DNA from: Marinomonas posidonica IVIA-Po-181
GTDB lineage: Bacteria > Pseudomonadota > Gammaproteobacteria > Pseudomonadales > Marinomonadaceae
Length of the DNA: 64,000 bases
Direction of reading: 5' to 3'
NCBI RefSeq assembly: GCF_000214215.1
Contig: NC_015559.1
Span: forward strand, 3,769,001 to 3,833,000
The translations under genes were made by a program, and so were the position numbers. Position 1 is the first letter of the stretch; the number at the start of each line of letters is the position of its first letter. This document shows positions 55,691 to 64,000 of the stretch, piece by piece. Below the pieces are notes generated by a model. The model had not been told where the DNA came from. It did no database searches and worked only from the letters and a program-made list of their open reading frames with translations.

Positions 55691-56866
55691 ATGAGCGATA
55701 AAAATAGTTCAAGTATTAAAAATTTTTTGAATGATGCAGGCAATCGAGCCCTCATTTTTCAAGTTGTGCTTCTAGCCGTGGTGGTTTTCGTAGGTTATTA
55801 CTTATTTACTAACTTACAAGCCAACCTGGCAAATCAAGGTATTTCGACTGGTTTTGCATTTTTAAATCAACCAGCTGGATTTCCCGTTCTTATTCACCTA
55901 ATTGAGTATACCGAGGCCAACACCTACGGAAGAGCATTTGTTGTTGCTCTGATTAATACCGTTGTAATCTCTTTAATGGGGATCGCGTTGGCGACTATTA
56001 TTGGTGTTGTGATGGGCTTAGCCCGTCTTTCTAATAACTGGTTGGTCGCACGATTAGCAACAGTTTACGTTGAAACATTACGTAATATCCCTTTATTGCT
56101 ACAAATGTTTTTCTGGTATTTTGCGGTTCTAGCAACCTTGCCTATACCTAAGAACAGCATCATTTTTGGTGATTTCTTCTTAAACAAACGTGGTATCTAT
56201 TCTCCCAACCCAATCACCCAAGACGGGTTTGGCATTGTGATCGCAGGTTTTATCCTATCCATCATTGCATCCATTGCTTTGGTTGTTTGGGCTAAAAAGC
56301 GTCAAACCAGAACAGGACTCTGGTTTCCAGCTTATTGGGCGTCTTTCGGCACCATCATAGGAATTACCTTCCTAGCATTAGTGGTTTCTGGATTCCCTAT
56401 TGAGTTTGACCTGCCACAAAAGAGTCGTTTTAACGTCACAGGGGGCATGGTTCTTCCACCCGAGTTTGTGGCGGTATTAGTGGCACTGTCTACTTATACA
56501 GGCGCCTTCATTGCTGAGATCGTTCGTGCAGGCATATTGTCCGTAAACTGGGGACAAACCGAAGCGGCGCGTTCTTTAGGCCTAAAAGACAGCCTAACGC
56601 AGCGCTTAATTGTCTTGCCTCAAGCATTGCGAGTGATTATTCCACCTCTTACTAGCCAATTTCTAAACTTAGCGAAAAACTCATCATTGGGTGCGGCTAT
56701 CGCTTACCCTGAATTGGTAGCTGTTGTTATGGGTACGACGCTGAACCAAACAGGTCAAGCCATTGAGAACATCGGTCTATGTATGTTGGTTTACGGTACA
56801 TTGAGCTTATCTATCTCAATGTTTATGAACTGGTATAACAAAAAAATGTCACTAATAGAGCGCTAG
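55691..56866 (+). CDS. aapQ: General L-amino-acid ABC transporter permease
   Basis: 391 residues. HisM-type permease with an N-terminal membrane segment, a long periplasmic loop and about eight segments. EAA loop VNWGQTEAARSLGLKDSLTQRLIVLPQALRVIIPPLTSQFLNLAKNSSL is diagnostic of polar amino-acid systems. Partner of AapM. Ribosome site before the ATG is weak. Confidence 0.93.
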   Translation: MSDKNSSSIKNFLNDAGNRALIFQVVLLAVVVFVGYYLFTNLQANLANQGISTGFAFLNQPAGFPVLIHLIEYTEANTYGRAFVVALINTVVISLMGIALATIIGVVMGLARLSNNWLVARLATVYVETLRNIPLLLQMFFWYFAVLATLPIPKNSIIFGDFFLNKRGIYSPNPITQDGFGIVIAGFILSIIASIALVVWAKKRQTRTGLWFPAYWASFGTIIGITFLALVVSGFPIEFDLPQKSRFNVTGGMVLPPEFVAVLVALSTYTGAFIAEIVRAGILSVNWGQTEAARSLGLKDSLTQRLIVLPQALRVIIPPLTSQFLNLAKNSSLGAAIAYPELVAVVMGTTLNQTGQAIENIGLCMLVYGTLSLSISMFMNWYNKKMSLIER

Positions 56867-56876
56867 GAGGAAGAAC

Positions 56877-57977
56877 ATGGCTATTGAATTCAAACCATCA
56901 CCAAGCCTTCCACCACCAGTGAATTCTGTTGGTGCGGTGGCGTGGGTTCGTCACAATTTATTGTCGTCCCCACTGAACGTATTTTTAACCCTGTTTAGCT
57001 TTTATATTTTATATTTGCTGATCCCACCCGTTATCGAATGGGGCATTGTCGGAGCAACCTTTTCGGGTGCATCAAAAGCCGACTGTACTGGTGACGGTGC
57101 TTGCTGGGCATTCGTTGGGGTCTATTTTGAACAGTTTATGTATGGACTGTACCCATCAGAAGAAACATGGCGCATTAACTTAACCTTGATTCTATTGGTG
57201 ATTCTATTAGGTACATACGCTGTTAAAACAGTGAATAAACTATACTTATCCCTAGTGATTTTGGTGGTTTATCCTGTTATTGCTTACTTCCTGTTTTCAG
57301 GTGGCGTATTTGGTCTAGAAGTCGTTGAAACGTCTTTGTGGGGTGGCTTGTTCTTAACCACTCTGTTAGGCGTCGTCGGCATTGTGGCTTCCTTTCCTCT
57401 TGGGGTTTTGTTGGCGCTTGGTCGTCAATCCAAAATGCCAATAGCAAAGTCGGTTTGTATCGTCTTCATTGAAACGATTCGAGCGGTGCCGCTGATTACC
57501 ATCCTGTTTATGGCATCCGTAATGATTCCTCTGTTCTTGCCTGAAGGTATGAACTTCAACAAGTTATTACGAGTTCTGATCGGTATTACCTTGTTCTCAG
57601 CAGCCTATATGGCCGAAGTTATTCGTGGTGGCTTACAAGCTATCCCGAAAGGTCAATATGAAGCCGCTGATGCGATGGGATTAACTTACTGGCAGTCGAT
57701 GATCTTGGTCATCTTGCCGCAAGCATTAAAATTAGTCATTCCAGGAATCGTCAACACATTCATTGGTTTATTTAAAGACACCACACTGGTTTACATTGTG
57801 GGAATGTTTGATCTACTCGGTCGTATCCAAGCCGCAACTCATGATGCTAACTGGCTCGGAATGACCATTGAAGGATATGCCTTTGCCGGTTTTATTTATT
57901 GGGCTGCATGTTTTGGCATGTCTCGCTACAGTATGAGAATCGAGCGTAAATTAGAAACTGGGCACAAGCGAAATTAG
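56877..57977 (+). CDS. aapM: General L-amino-acid ABC transporter permease
   Basis: 366 residues, the second permease, with strong AGGAGGAAGAAC before the ATG. EAA loop IPKGQYEAADAMGLTYWQSMILVILPQALKLVIPGIVNTFIGLFKDTTL. Extra N-terminal segments and an insert containing two Cys (KADCTGDGACWAF) lie before the core. Confidence 0.93.
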   Translation: MAIEFKPSPSLPPPVNSVGAVAWVRHNLLSSPLNVFLTLFSFYILYLLIPPVIEWGIVGATFSGASKADCTGDGACWAFVGVYFEQFMYGLYPSEETWRINLTLILLVILLGTYAVKTVNKLYLSLVILVVYPVIAYFLFSGGVFGLEVVETSLWGGLFLTTLLGVVGIVASFPLGVLLALGRQSKMPIAKSVCIVFIETIRAVPLITILFMASVMIPLFLPEGMNFNKLLRVLIGITLFSAAYMAEVIRGGLQAIPKGQYEAADAMGLTYWQSMILVILPQALKLVIPGIVNTFIGLFKDTTLVYIVGMFDLLGRIQAATHDANWLGMTIEGYAFAGFIYWAACFGMSRYSMRIERKLETGHKRN

Positions 57978-57999
57978 TTAAGAATTTGAGGTCTTTATA

Positions 58000-58779
58000 A
58001 TGACAAATACCAATATGGCCCGTGCCCAACTAGCGCAGGGCGAAGAAGCAATTATCGAGTTTAATGATGTTAATAAATGGTACGGTGACTTTCACGTACT
58101 AAAAAACATCAACTTCAGCATAAAGAAAGGCGAGCGTATCGTTGTTTGTGGGCCTTCTGGTTCAGGCAAGTCCACCATGACACGTTGCATAAACCGCTTG
58201 GAAGAACACCAGAAAGGTACGATTCTAGTCGATGGCGTCGAAATGAACGACAACTTGAAGAACATCGAAGCGATCCGTAAGGACGTTGGTATGGTGTTCC
58301 AACACTTCAATTTGTTCCCGCATTTGAGCATTCTAGAGAACCTAACCTTGGCACCAATCTGGGTTCGTAAAATGCCGAAGAAACAAGCCGAAGAAATGGC
58401 CATGCATTACTTGGAACGTGTGAAAATCGCTAACCAAGCCTTAAAGTATCCAGGCCAGCTTTCTGGTGGTCAGCAACAACGTGTAGCGATTGCACGTGGC
58501 TTGTGCATGCAACCACGTATCATGTTGTTTGATGAACCCACTTCAGCACTTGATCCAGAAATGATCAAAGAAGTATTGGACGTTATGGTTCAGTTAGCAG
58601 AAGAAGGCATGACCATGGTTTGTGTTACTCACGAAATGGGCTTCGCGAAAACCGTTGCTGACCGAGTGGTATTCATGGACGCGGGTGAAATTGTTGAAGC
58701 CAACAAACCAAACGAGTTCTTTGACAATCCACAGCATGATCGTACTCAGATGTTCTTAAGCCAGATTTTGAATCACTGA
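58000..58779 (+). CDS. aapP: General L-amino-acid ABC transporter ATP-binding protein
   Basis: 259 residues. Walker [34 protein letters not shown], Walker [16 protein letters not shown] and switch VTHEMGFA define the GlnQ/HisP group. Last gene of the aap operon. Confidence 0.95.
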   Translation: MTNTNMARAQLAQGEEAIIEFNDVNKWYGDFHVLKNINFSIKKGERIVVCGPSGSGKSTMTRCINRLEEHQKGTILVDGVEMNDNLKNIEAIRKDVGMVFQHFNLFPHLSILENLTLAPIWVRKMPKKQAEEMAMHYLERVKIANQALKYPGQLSGGQQQRVAIARGLCMQPRIMLFDEPTSALDPEMIKEVLDVMVQLAEEGMTMVCVTHEMGFAKTVADRVVFMDAGEIVEANKPNEFFDNPQHDRTQMFLSQILNH

Positions 58780-58812
58780 TTCGATATTTGTCTTTAAAAT
58801 CTGTTATATTTG

Positions 58813-58839
58813 AAAAGCCCCTGTAATAGGGGCTTTTTT
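58813..58839 (+). terminator. Rho-independent terminator of aapJQMP
   Basis: AAAAGCCCC and GGGGCTTTTTT pair around a seven-base loop, 33 bases after the aapP stop. Confidence 0.9.
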
Positions 58840-58872
58840 AGTTTATTAATTCTTGTTCTAACAGAGAAAAAT

Positions 58873-60141
58873 ATGGAAATATCAGCCGAACAACAGCCCT
58901 ATAAGCGACTGCGAGTGGTACACCTAGCAGACCATACAGGCCGTTTGCAGGTAATTTTTCCTGAACAACATATGTTAGACATTGCCGCGGTTTCTCGAAT
59001 TACCAAGCGACGCTTCGAACCCATCACTAACTTCAATAGTGAGGGTGACCCACTGATCAAACCCAATAGTGTGTCGAGCATCATAGAATCCAGCCTATTA
59101 GCCGAACCTAAAGTACTGATCCGATTAAAGTCGGACGGCCCGTATCATGACATCAGCTCAGATGAATTGAAAACCATGTTTAGCGGTCCGTTAAATCGCT
59201 TCGAAGACATTTCTCTAGACATCGACAAGATCAAACGACCAACCGATAACCATGAAAATGATGAAGAACAAATACTAGAAGCTCTTGGCCGTTTTCAATC
59301 GATTCGCCTCAAACAACGTCTTGAAGAAACATTAGAAATTCCGCCGTTACCCGCCTCTTCACATCGTATTATTCGTTTGTCTGCGGATCAAACCGCTGGC
59401 ACGGATGAATTGTGCGAGGTGATTGCACTGGACCCAAGTTTAGCGGCGCAGGTTATCAGTTGGGCTTCCTCTCCTTATTATGGCGCTCCTGGAACGATTG
59501 AGTCAGTCGAAGACGCCATCATTCGAGTGTTGGGGTTTGATATGGTGATGAACCTAGCATTGGGCTTATCTATGGGTAATGCCTTCCACGCACCCGACAA
59601 TGGCCCAAGACATTATGAAAATTTTTGGCTGGATTCGGTTTCCAATGCCGTATTAATGGAAACCTTAGTAAAAGCCATGCCCAATGAAAAACGTCCTAAA
59701 CTTGGCCATGCTTATCTTTCCGGACTTTTGCAAAACTTCGGTTATTTGGCCATCAGTAGCATTTTACCACCACATTTCTCAATCTTATCTCGATATTATG
59801 AAGCCAATGCTCACTTACCCAGCGAACTGATCGAAATGCAAATCCTACATTTCACCAAAGAGCAGCTAGGTTCTTGGCTATTACGTTATTGGAGCTTACC
59901 AGACAACATTTGGACAGCCATTCGCTACAGTAAAAAGCCACACTATTATGGTGAGCATGCTACTTTAGCCAAACTTCTCTATGTTTCTCACCAACTTCGT
60001 AATGGCTTGGATATAGATCTCTCGGTATTGGTCGAAGTGGGCTTAGACATAGAACAGGCTGAGGCTTGCCGAGAACAGATGTACCAGTCTTCTCATGAGT
60101 TGCATAAAATGGTCTCCCTTATCAATACAATGAATGCCTAA
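58873..60141 (+). CDS. HDOD-domain protein with YbaK-like N-terminus
   Basis: 422 residues. Residues about 10-120 resemble a reduced YbaK/aminoacyl-tRNA deacylase domain; residues about 155-360 are an HDOD domain (EIPPLPASSHRIIRLSAD, VIALDPSLAAQVISWASSPYYG, VEDAIIRVLGFDMVMNLALGLS). HDOD proteins act in signalling without HD catalysis. The ATG at 58873 follows the terminator; the YbaK-like label is tentative. Function unknown. Confidence 0.72.
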   Translation: MEISAEQQPYKRLRVVHLADHTGRLQVIFPEQHMLDIAAVSRITKRRFEPITNFNSEGDPLIKPNSVSSIIESSLLAEPKVLIRLKSDGPYHDISSDELKTMFSGPLNRFEDISLDIDKIKRPTDNHENDEEQILEALGRFQSIRLKQRLEETLEIPPLPASSHRIIRLSADQTAGTDELCEVIALDPSLAAQVISWASSPYYGAPGTIESVEDAIIRVLGFDMVMNLALGLSMGNAFHAPDNGPRHYENFWLDSVSNAVLMETLVKAMPNEKRPKLGHAYLSGLLQNFGYLAISSILPPHFSILSRYYEANAHLPSELIEMQILHFTKEQLGSWLLRYWSLPDNIWTAIRYSKKPHYYGEHATLAKLLYVSHQLRNGLDIDLSVLVEVGLDIEQAEACREQMYQSSHELHKMVSLINTMNA

Positions 60142-60147
60142 CACGTT

Positions 60148-60708
60148 ATGACTCGTCTTAACGCGCTTGTTACCAAGCAATTTGACTACCGTTGGCAACC
60201 CGCTCATTGTGTTAGTAAAACCAAAGTACCTAAATATTTATGGCATTGGCTGACCACAGATAAGTCATTAACCAGTAAATTACAGTGCATTGGCCAACTC
60301 AGTGTTGAGGTGATTGAGGATAAGTGGGGCACGGCCAGCCTCCGAGAAAGGTGCAAGCTCAAATTAAAGCCAAGAGAAGCAGTACGCGTCCGAACAGTCC
60401 TATTAAAGTTGGATGGACAAACCGTCATCTACGCTCGATCCATTATTCCCGCCCGCTCATTACTCGGACACTGGCGTCAAGTACCTCATTTAAAGAACAA
60501 ACCATTAGGCGGTTACCTTTTCCAGCATCGCACCCTCACCCGCAGCCCGATTGAAATCACGGAATTACCTGCGGCTATGTTCCCAGATCAACCTCATTGT
60601 GTTTGGGCAAGACGCTCCGTATTTCATCAATACGGTGCTGGGATCTTGGTAAATGAAGCGATCTTTGACACAATCTCTCATTTCAAATCGCCCTTTGGAT
60701 TGCTATGA
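60148..60708 (+). CDS. ubiC: Chorismate lyase
   Basis: 186 residues. Conserved blocks VRTVLLKLDGQTVIYARSIIPARSLLGHWRQVPHLKNKPLGGYLF and CVWARRSVFHQYGAGILVNEAIF. Converts chorismate to 4-hydroxybenzoate and pyruvate, the first ubiquinone step. ATGA overlap with ubiA. Confidence 0.93.
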   Translation: MTRLNALVTKQFDYRWQPAHCVSKTKVPKYLWHWLTTDKSLTSKLQCIGQLSVEVIEDKWGTASLRERCKLKLKPREAVRVRTVLLKLDGQTVIYARSIIPARSLLGHWRQVPHLKNKPLGGYLFQHRTLTRSPIEITELPAAMFPDQPHCVWARRSVFHQYGAGILVNEAIFDTISHFKSPFGLL

Positions 60709-61559
60709 ACAAGCTAAAAGATTACGCCGAACTCACCCGCTTTAATCGCCCGATCGGATCATTACTCTTAATGTGGCCTACCTTATGGGCTCTTTGGCTC
60801 GCGGCGGATGGTCAGCCGGACTGGTCTCTGTTGGTGATTTTCGTCTTAGGGGTATTTAGCATGCGATCAGCAGGCTGCGTAATCAATGATTATGCGGATC
60901 GAAAAGTGGATGGCCATGTTGATCGAACAAAGAACCGCCCGCTTCCCTCTGGTCGAGTATCAGAGAAAGAAGCCCTAGCTCTGTTTGCTGGCTTATCCAT
61001 GCTCAGCTTCTTTTTGGTGTTATTAACGGACCTGCAAACCATATTACTGTCATTCGTCGGTTTGGGGTTAGCGGCTCTGTACCCATTTATGAAACGCTAT
61101 ACCCATCTGCCTCAACTTTTTCTCGGTCTTGCCTTTTCTTGGGCCATTCCTATGGCTTACAGTGCTCAAGGGGGCAGTTTAAGCGACCCGATTCTATGGA
61201 TGCTGTTTCTCGCAAATTGCTTCTGGACCATCGCTTATGACACTTACTATGCAATGACAGACCGACCTGACGACTTAAAAGTCGGCATCAAATCTACCGC
61301 TATCCTTTTCGGTCAGTCCGACCTCATGGTCATTGTGTGTTTACAAGCTTTAACCTTATCCCTTTTGACATGGATCGGCTTCTTCGCCACACTAGGCTGG
61401 CCCTATTTTCTGGCTTTGTCTATTTGTATCTGGTTGTTTTATAAGCAATACCAACAAGCGAAGGACAGAGACAGGCAAGCTTGTTTTCGCTCTTTTCTCG
61501 AAAATAACCGCATTGGCTGCTGTGTCTTTATCGGTTTAGTTATCAGCTATTTTGCTTAA
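60705..61559 (+). CDS. ubiA: 4-Hydroxybenzoate polyprenyltransferase
   Basis: 284 residues, about eight membrane segments. Asp-rich motifs NDYADRKVDGHVDRTKNRPLPSG and YDTYYAMTDRPDDLKVGIKSTA bind the prenyl diphosphate. Couples the polyprenyl chain to 4-hydroxybenzoate. Confidence 0.96.
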   Translation: MNKLKDYAELTRFNRPIGSLLLMWPTLWALWLAADGQPDWSLLVIFVLGVFSMRSAGCVINDYADRKVDGHVDRTKNRPLPSGRVSEKEALALFAGLSMLSFFLVLLTDLQTILLSFVGLGLAALYPFMKRYTHLPQLFLGLAFSWAIPMAYSAQGGSLSDPILWMLFLANCFWTIAYDTYYAMTDRPDDLKVGIKSTAILFGQSDLMVIVCLQALTLSLLTWIGFFATLGWPYFLALSICIWLFYKQYQQAKDRDRQACFRSFLENNRIGCCVFIGLVISYFA

Positions 61560-61562
61560 TAT

Positions 61563-61597
61563 GTGGCAAACTTATGACAGTTTAACTAAATTGTCAT
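61563..61597. promoter_or_regulatory. Possible Pho box upstream of phoB
   Basis: Read on the minus strand, 61563-61580 matches 15 of 18 Pho-box positions (CTGTCATAAG then TTGCCAC). A further TGTCAT half-site lies on the plus strand at 61592-61597. The best match points away from phoB, which weakens the case for autoregulation. Confidence 0.35.
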
Positions 61598-61644
61598 AAT
61601 TGCTCGCTTTAATAAAAACCGTTCCTGAGATGAGGGTAGATCCT

Positions 61645-62340
61645 GTGACCGGTAAAAAAGTTTTAATTATTGATGATGAATCTTCCATTCGCGAGATGAT
61701 TGCGATTGCCTTAGAGATGGCTGGCTATGAGTACATGGAAGCCGAAAATATTCAGCAAGCTCACGAAATTATCGTGGACCATCGACCAGATTTGATCTTG
61801 GTTGATTGGATGATGCCTGGTGGTAGTGGTATCGAGTTAACTCGCCGCATCAAGAAAGACAGCACGACAGCCGAAATTCCGGTTATCATGCTGACGGCCA
61901 AAAGCGAAGAAGACAACAAAATTCAAGGCTTAGAAGTCGGGGCGGATGACTACATCACCAAACCTTTTTCGCCGCGCGAACTCGTTGCTCGTCTCAAAGC
62001 GGTATTACGCCGAGCCACACCACAAGGCATAGATGAACCAATCGAAGTGGAAGGCCTCACTCTGGACCCAATTAGCCAACGAGTCACCATTGGTGCCCGT
62101 CCGCTAGACATGGGACCAACAGAATATCGTTTACTCAAGTTTTTAATGACTCACCAAGAACGAGCCTATTCAAGAGCACAGCTGTTGGATCAAGTATGGG
62201 GAGGCAATGTGTATGTCGAAGAACGTACCGTTGATGTACACATTCGTCGTCTGCGCAAGGCCATTGGCGACACTCATGACTTCTTGATTCAAACCGTGCG
62301 AGGCACAGGCTACCGTTTCTCAGCAAAAAGGTCAGTATGA
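61645..62340 (+). CDS. phoB: Phosphate regulon response regulator PhoB
   Basis: 231 residues. Receiver with D10-D11, phospho-acceptor D54 and K106; winged helix ending in RTVDVHIRRLRKAIG and QTVRGTGYRFS. I chose the GTG at 61645 with GAGGG eight bases upstream, which gives the usual PhoB length; earlier TTG (61600) and ATG (61630) starts lack a ribosome site. ATGA overlap with phoR. Confidence 0.94.
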   Translation: MTGKKVLIIDDESSIREMIAIALEMAGYEYMEAENIQQAHEIIVDHRPDLILVDWMMPGGSGIELTRRIKKDSTTAEIPVIMLTAKSEEDNKIQGLEVGADDYITKPFSPRELVARLKAVLRRATPQGIDEPIEVEGLTLDPISQRVTIGARPLDMGPTEYRLLKFLMTHQERAYSRAQLLDQVWGGNVYVEERTVDVHIRRLRKAIGDTHDFLIQTVRGTGYRFSAKRSV

Positions 62341-63662
62341 AAACCATTTGGCGGAACACCATCCTTTCTTGGTTAGCAGGTTTTGCTGCCTGTGCCGTGA
62401 TTGGCTATATTCTTGGTCATTTTTTGGGTGTTCTGCTGCTGTATACCTTAGGGACCTTGTACTGGCAGTTATACCAACTTTATCAATTCCATAACTGGCT
62501 ACGTCATTCAGGACGTGCCGCTCCACCAGAATCGAGTGGTATCTGGGGAGAAGTCTTTGATGCTGTATACCGCCTGCAAAAGAAGCAGAGAAAATCCAAA
62601 CGTCGTATGCGACAAGCTTTAACTCGGATTGAAAGCTCCACCAGTGCGCTCAAAGAAGGCGTGATTATGGCGGATAACCAAGGTAACCTCGAATGGTGGA
62701 ACAACTCAGCGGCTCATTTCTTGGGTTTAATGCGACCTGTTGACCGTGGGCAGGTCATTACTAACATCGTTCGTAGTCCAGAATTCTTCCGCTATTTTAC
62801 GCAAAAGCGTTTTGGTGAACCTCTGGTCATTAAGTCTCCAGCAAAAGACGGTGTCTATTTAGAAGTTCAAACCACCTTATATGATAAAAACGATCACCTC
62901 ATCTTCGTTCGTGATGTGACTCGTCTACACCTATTAGAACAGATGCGTAAAGACTTTGTTGCCAATGCCTCCCATGAGCTTAAAACGCCTCTAACGGTGA
63001 TTAAAGGCTATGTTGAAACCTTAGACATGTTTAAAGACAACCTGCCCAAAAGCATGCAAAAAGGCATAGTAAACATGGCTGAGCAATCTGTCCGGATGGA
63101 ACAGCTCATCGAAGATTTGTTGCTGTTATCCCGCCTTGAGAGCGATGACAAGCGCGAAGAAAATCAATGGCATCGTGTATCGGACATCGTAGAGTCGATT
63201 CTGAAAACCACCACAGCCATCATGACCGACCAACACAAGTTGGCCACTTATATATCAGAAGACGCCAGAATTTATGGCTCTTATAAAGAGTTATACAGTG
63301 CTTTTTCCAACTTAATTGTGAATGCCGTCAAGTATTCACCTGACGGCGGTGAAATCAATATTAAGTGGGAATCCAGTGAACTGAATGGCATTTTTTCAGT
63401 AAAAGATCAGGGGTTGGGCATTGATCCAAGACACGTCCCTCGACTCACTGAGCGTTTTTTCCGTGTTGATAAAGGACGAGGTTCAAAAACGGGGGGCACT
63501 GGCTTAGGACTTGCCATCGTTAAACACGTTCTCTTGCATCACGAAGCCAAGCTACAGATTCGCAGCCTGCCTGGCACTGGCAGTACCTTCTCGTGTCACT
63601 TTCCTGCCAGTCGAGTGCGCAAAGACGCCGTCAGTCAATCCACCAGCACCCTCACCGAATAA
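62337..63662 (+). CDS. phoR: Phosphate regulon sensor kinase PhoR
   Basis: 441 residues. Membrane hairpin at about 8-48 with almost no periplasmic loop, positively charged region, PAS (about 95-195), H213 in NASHELKTPLTVIKGYVETL, N-box FSNLIVNAVKYSP, G2 KTGGTGLGLAIVKHVLLHH. Senses phosphate status through the Pst/PhoU complex, which is not in this window. Confidence 0.95.
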   Translation: MKTIWRNTILSWLAGFAACAVIGYILGHFLGVLLLYTLGTLYWQLYQLYQFHNWLRHSGRAAPPESSGIWGEVFDAVYRLQKKQRKSKRRMRQALTRIESSTSALKEGVIMADNQGNLEWWNNSAAHFLGLMRPVDRGQVITNIVRSPEFFRYFTQKRFGEPLVIKSPAKDGVYLEVQTTLYDKNDHLIFVRDVTRLHLLEQMRKDFVANASHELKTPLTVIKGYVETLDMFKDNLPKSMQKGIVNMAEQSVRMEQLIEDLLLLSRLESDDKREENQWHRVSDIVESILKTTTAIMTDQHKLATYISEDARIYGSYKELYSAFSNLIVNAVKYSPDGGEINIKWESSELNGIFSVKDQGLGIDPRHVPRLTERFFRVDKGRGSKTGGTGLGLAIVKHVLLHHEAKLQIRSLPGTGSTFSCHFPASRVRKDAVSQSTSTLTE

Positions 63663-63694
63663 AAAAAGGCGCAACAACTATGTTGAGCGCCTTC
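63662..63694 (-). terminator. Terminator between phoR and right-edge gene
   Basis: AAGGCGC pairs with GCGCCTT, with inner ACAA/TTGT pairing; on the minus strand seven T follow. Weaker T-run (TTCTTTAA) on the plus strand, so it may serve both convergent genes. Confidence 0.78.
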
Positions 63695-63742
63695 TTTAAA
63701 GTGATGCCTTTTATAACAGGACACGGAATCACAAAACGTCAG

Positions 63743-64000
63743 CTATAGAGAGTCAAACAAGCTCTTGATGAAGGCTTCTTTTTCCGCGTCTTGATCAATT
63801 AAACGCAAGCCTACCGTTAAAAACGTCGAATCATGTTTCTTTTCTGTCGTCGCCACAGATTGCACATAATAATTCAGGCGATTTATGGTGTTTTTATGTT
63901 CTAAATCCAACACCGCTTGCCCTAACACCTGTGGTACTACGTCATCACTCTTAATCAGCATAGAGGCTTCTTGCTTACTGAATTGAATCACCATGCAACG
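63743..64000 (-). CDS. Uncharacterised protein, PilZ-like C-terminal end (probably partial)
   Basis: The frame is open from the stop at 63743 to the right edge (CGT TGC precede the ATG at 63994), so the visible part may be only a C-terminal piece. VGLRLIDQDAEKEAFIKSLFDSL and the alternating strands before it look like the last part of a PilZ c-di-GMP-binding domain, but the RxxxR and D/NxSxxG motifs are not visible. Unsure. Confidence 0.4.
   Translation of the reverse strand, partial: RCMVIQFSKQEASMLIKSDDVVPQVLGQAVLDLEHKNTINRLNYYVQSVATTEKKHDSTFLTVGLRLIDQDAEKEAFIKSLFDSL

Noticed and set aside
1-64000. CRISPR arrays, insertion sequences, tRNA or rRNA genes
   Set aside because: No regularly spaced repeats, transposase motifs, tRNA cloverleaf or rRNA-like stretches were found on reading both strands, though a covariance-model scan was not possible here.

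Overview
The window reads as chromosomal DNA of a marine gammaproteobacterium of the Oceanospirillales/Marinomonas kind. This is inferred from the protein repertoire (an agl-type alpha-glucoside transporter, Pseudomonas-like gtrS/gltR-gtsABCD, and the ubiC-ubiA-phoB-phoR and gmk-rpoZ-spoT-ridA backbone) and from the moderate, somewhat AT-leaning composition. I see no rRNA or tRNA gene, integrase, transposase or CRISPR array.

Left part (1-15.7 kb) is a sugar-uptake region. A minus-strand agl operon encodes a binding protein (aglE), two permeases (aglF, aglG), an ATPase (aglK), a GH13 alpha-glucosidase (aglA) and a LacI-type regulator cut by the window edge (aglR). A separately terminated fructokinase sits just upstream; together they would import and split a disaccharide such as sucrose. 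Divergently, an OmpR-type regulator and sensor kinase precede a glucose/mannose-type ABC transporter (gtsABCD). Hairpins lie behind both binding-protein genes. ushA, an exported esterase and an exported unknown protein follow, up to 19.2 kb.

From 19.4 kb the order follows a backbone known from Pseudomonas: rph, yicC, then gmk-rpoZ-spoT-ridA, oxyR, recG and ubiC-ubiA-phoB-phoR. It is split between yicC (ends 21155) and gmk (starts 45925) by about 24.8 kb of accessory genes. That block holds, in order: (i) a seven-gene minus-strand operon (27766 down to 21342) for a thermostable-hemolysin/acyltransferase-like protein, an AMP-forming acyl ligase, a heme-oxygenase-like diiron oxidase candidate, an SDR, a periplasmic TPR protein and a QseB/PmrA-like two-component pair, with a PmrA-box-like triple repeat in its own promoter; (ii) a histidine phosphatase and a nucleoside deoxyribosyltransferase; (iii) a catabolic operon pairing a DUF3100 membrane protein and a small membrane partner with an M20 amidohydrolase, an aldehyde dehydrogenase and a beta-hydroxyacid dehydrogenase; (iv) a YjgN-M48 peptidase pair preceded by a perfect 18-bp inverted repeat; (v) HxlR and LysR regulators, an SMR exporter and an MFS transporter; (vi) a sensor kinase with a REC-EAL phosphodiesterase.

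The right part (45.9-64 kb) is mostly housekeeping: (p)ppGpp metabolism, the oxidative-stress regulator OxyR, RecG, an Lrp-type regulator next to a general L-amino-acid ABC transporter (aapJQMP) with a convincing sigma-54 promoter, an HDOD protein, the first two ubiquinone steps, and the PhoB/PhoR phosphate regulators. The strongest candidates for an undescribed system are the seven-gene biosynthesis/two-component operon and the DUF3100 operon.
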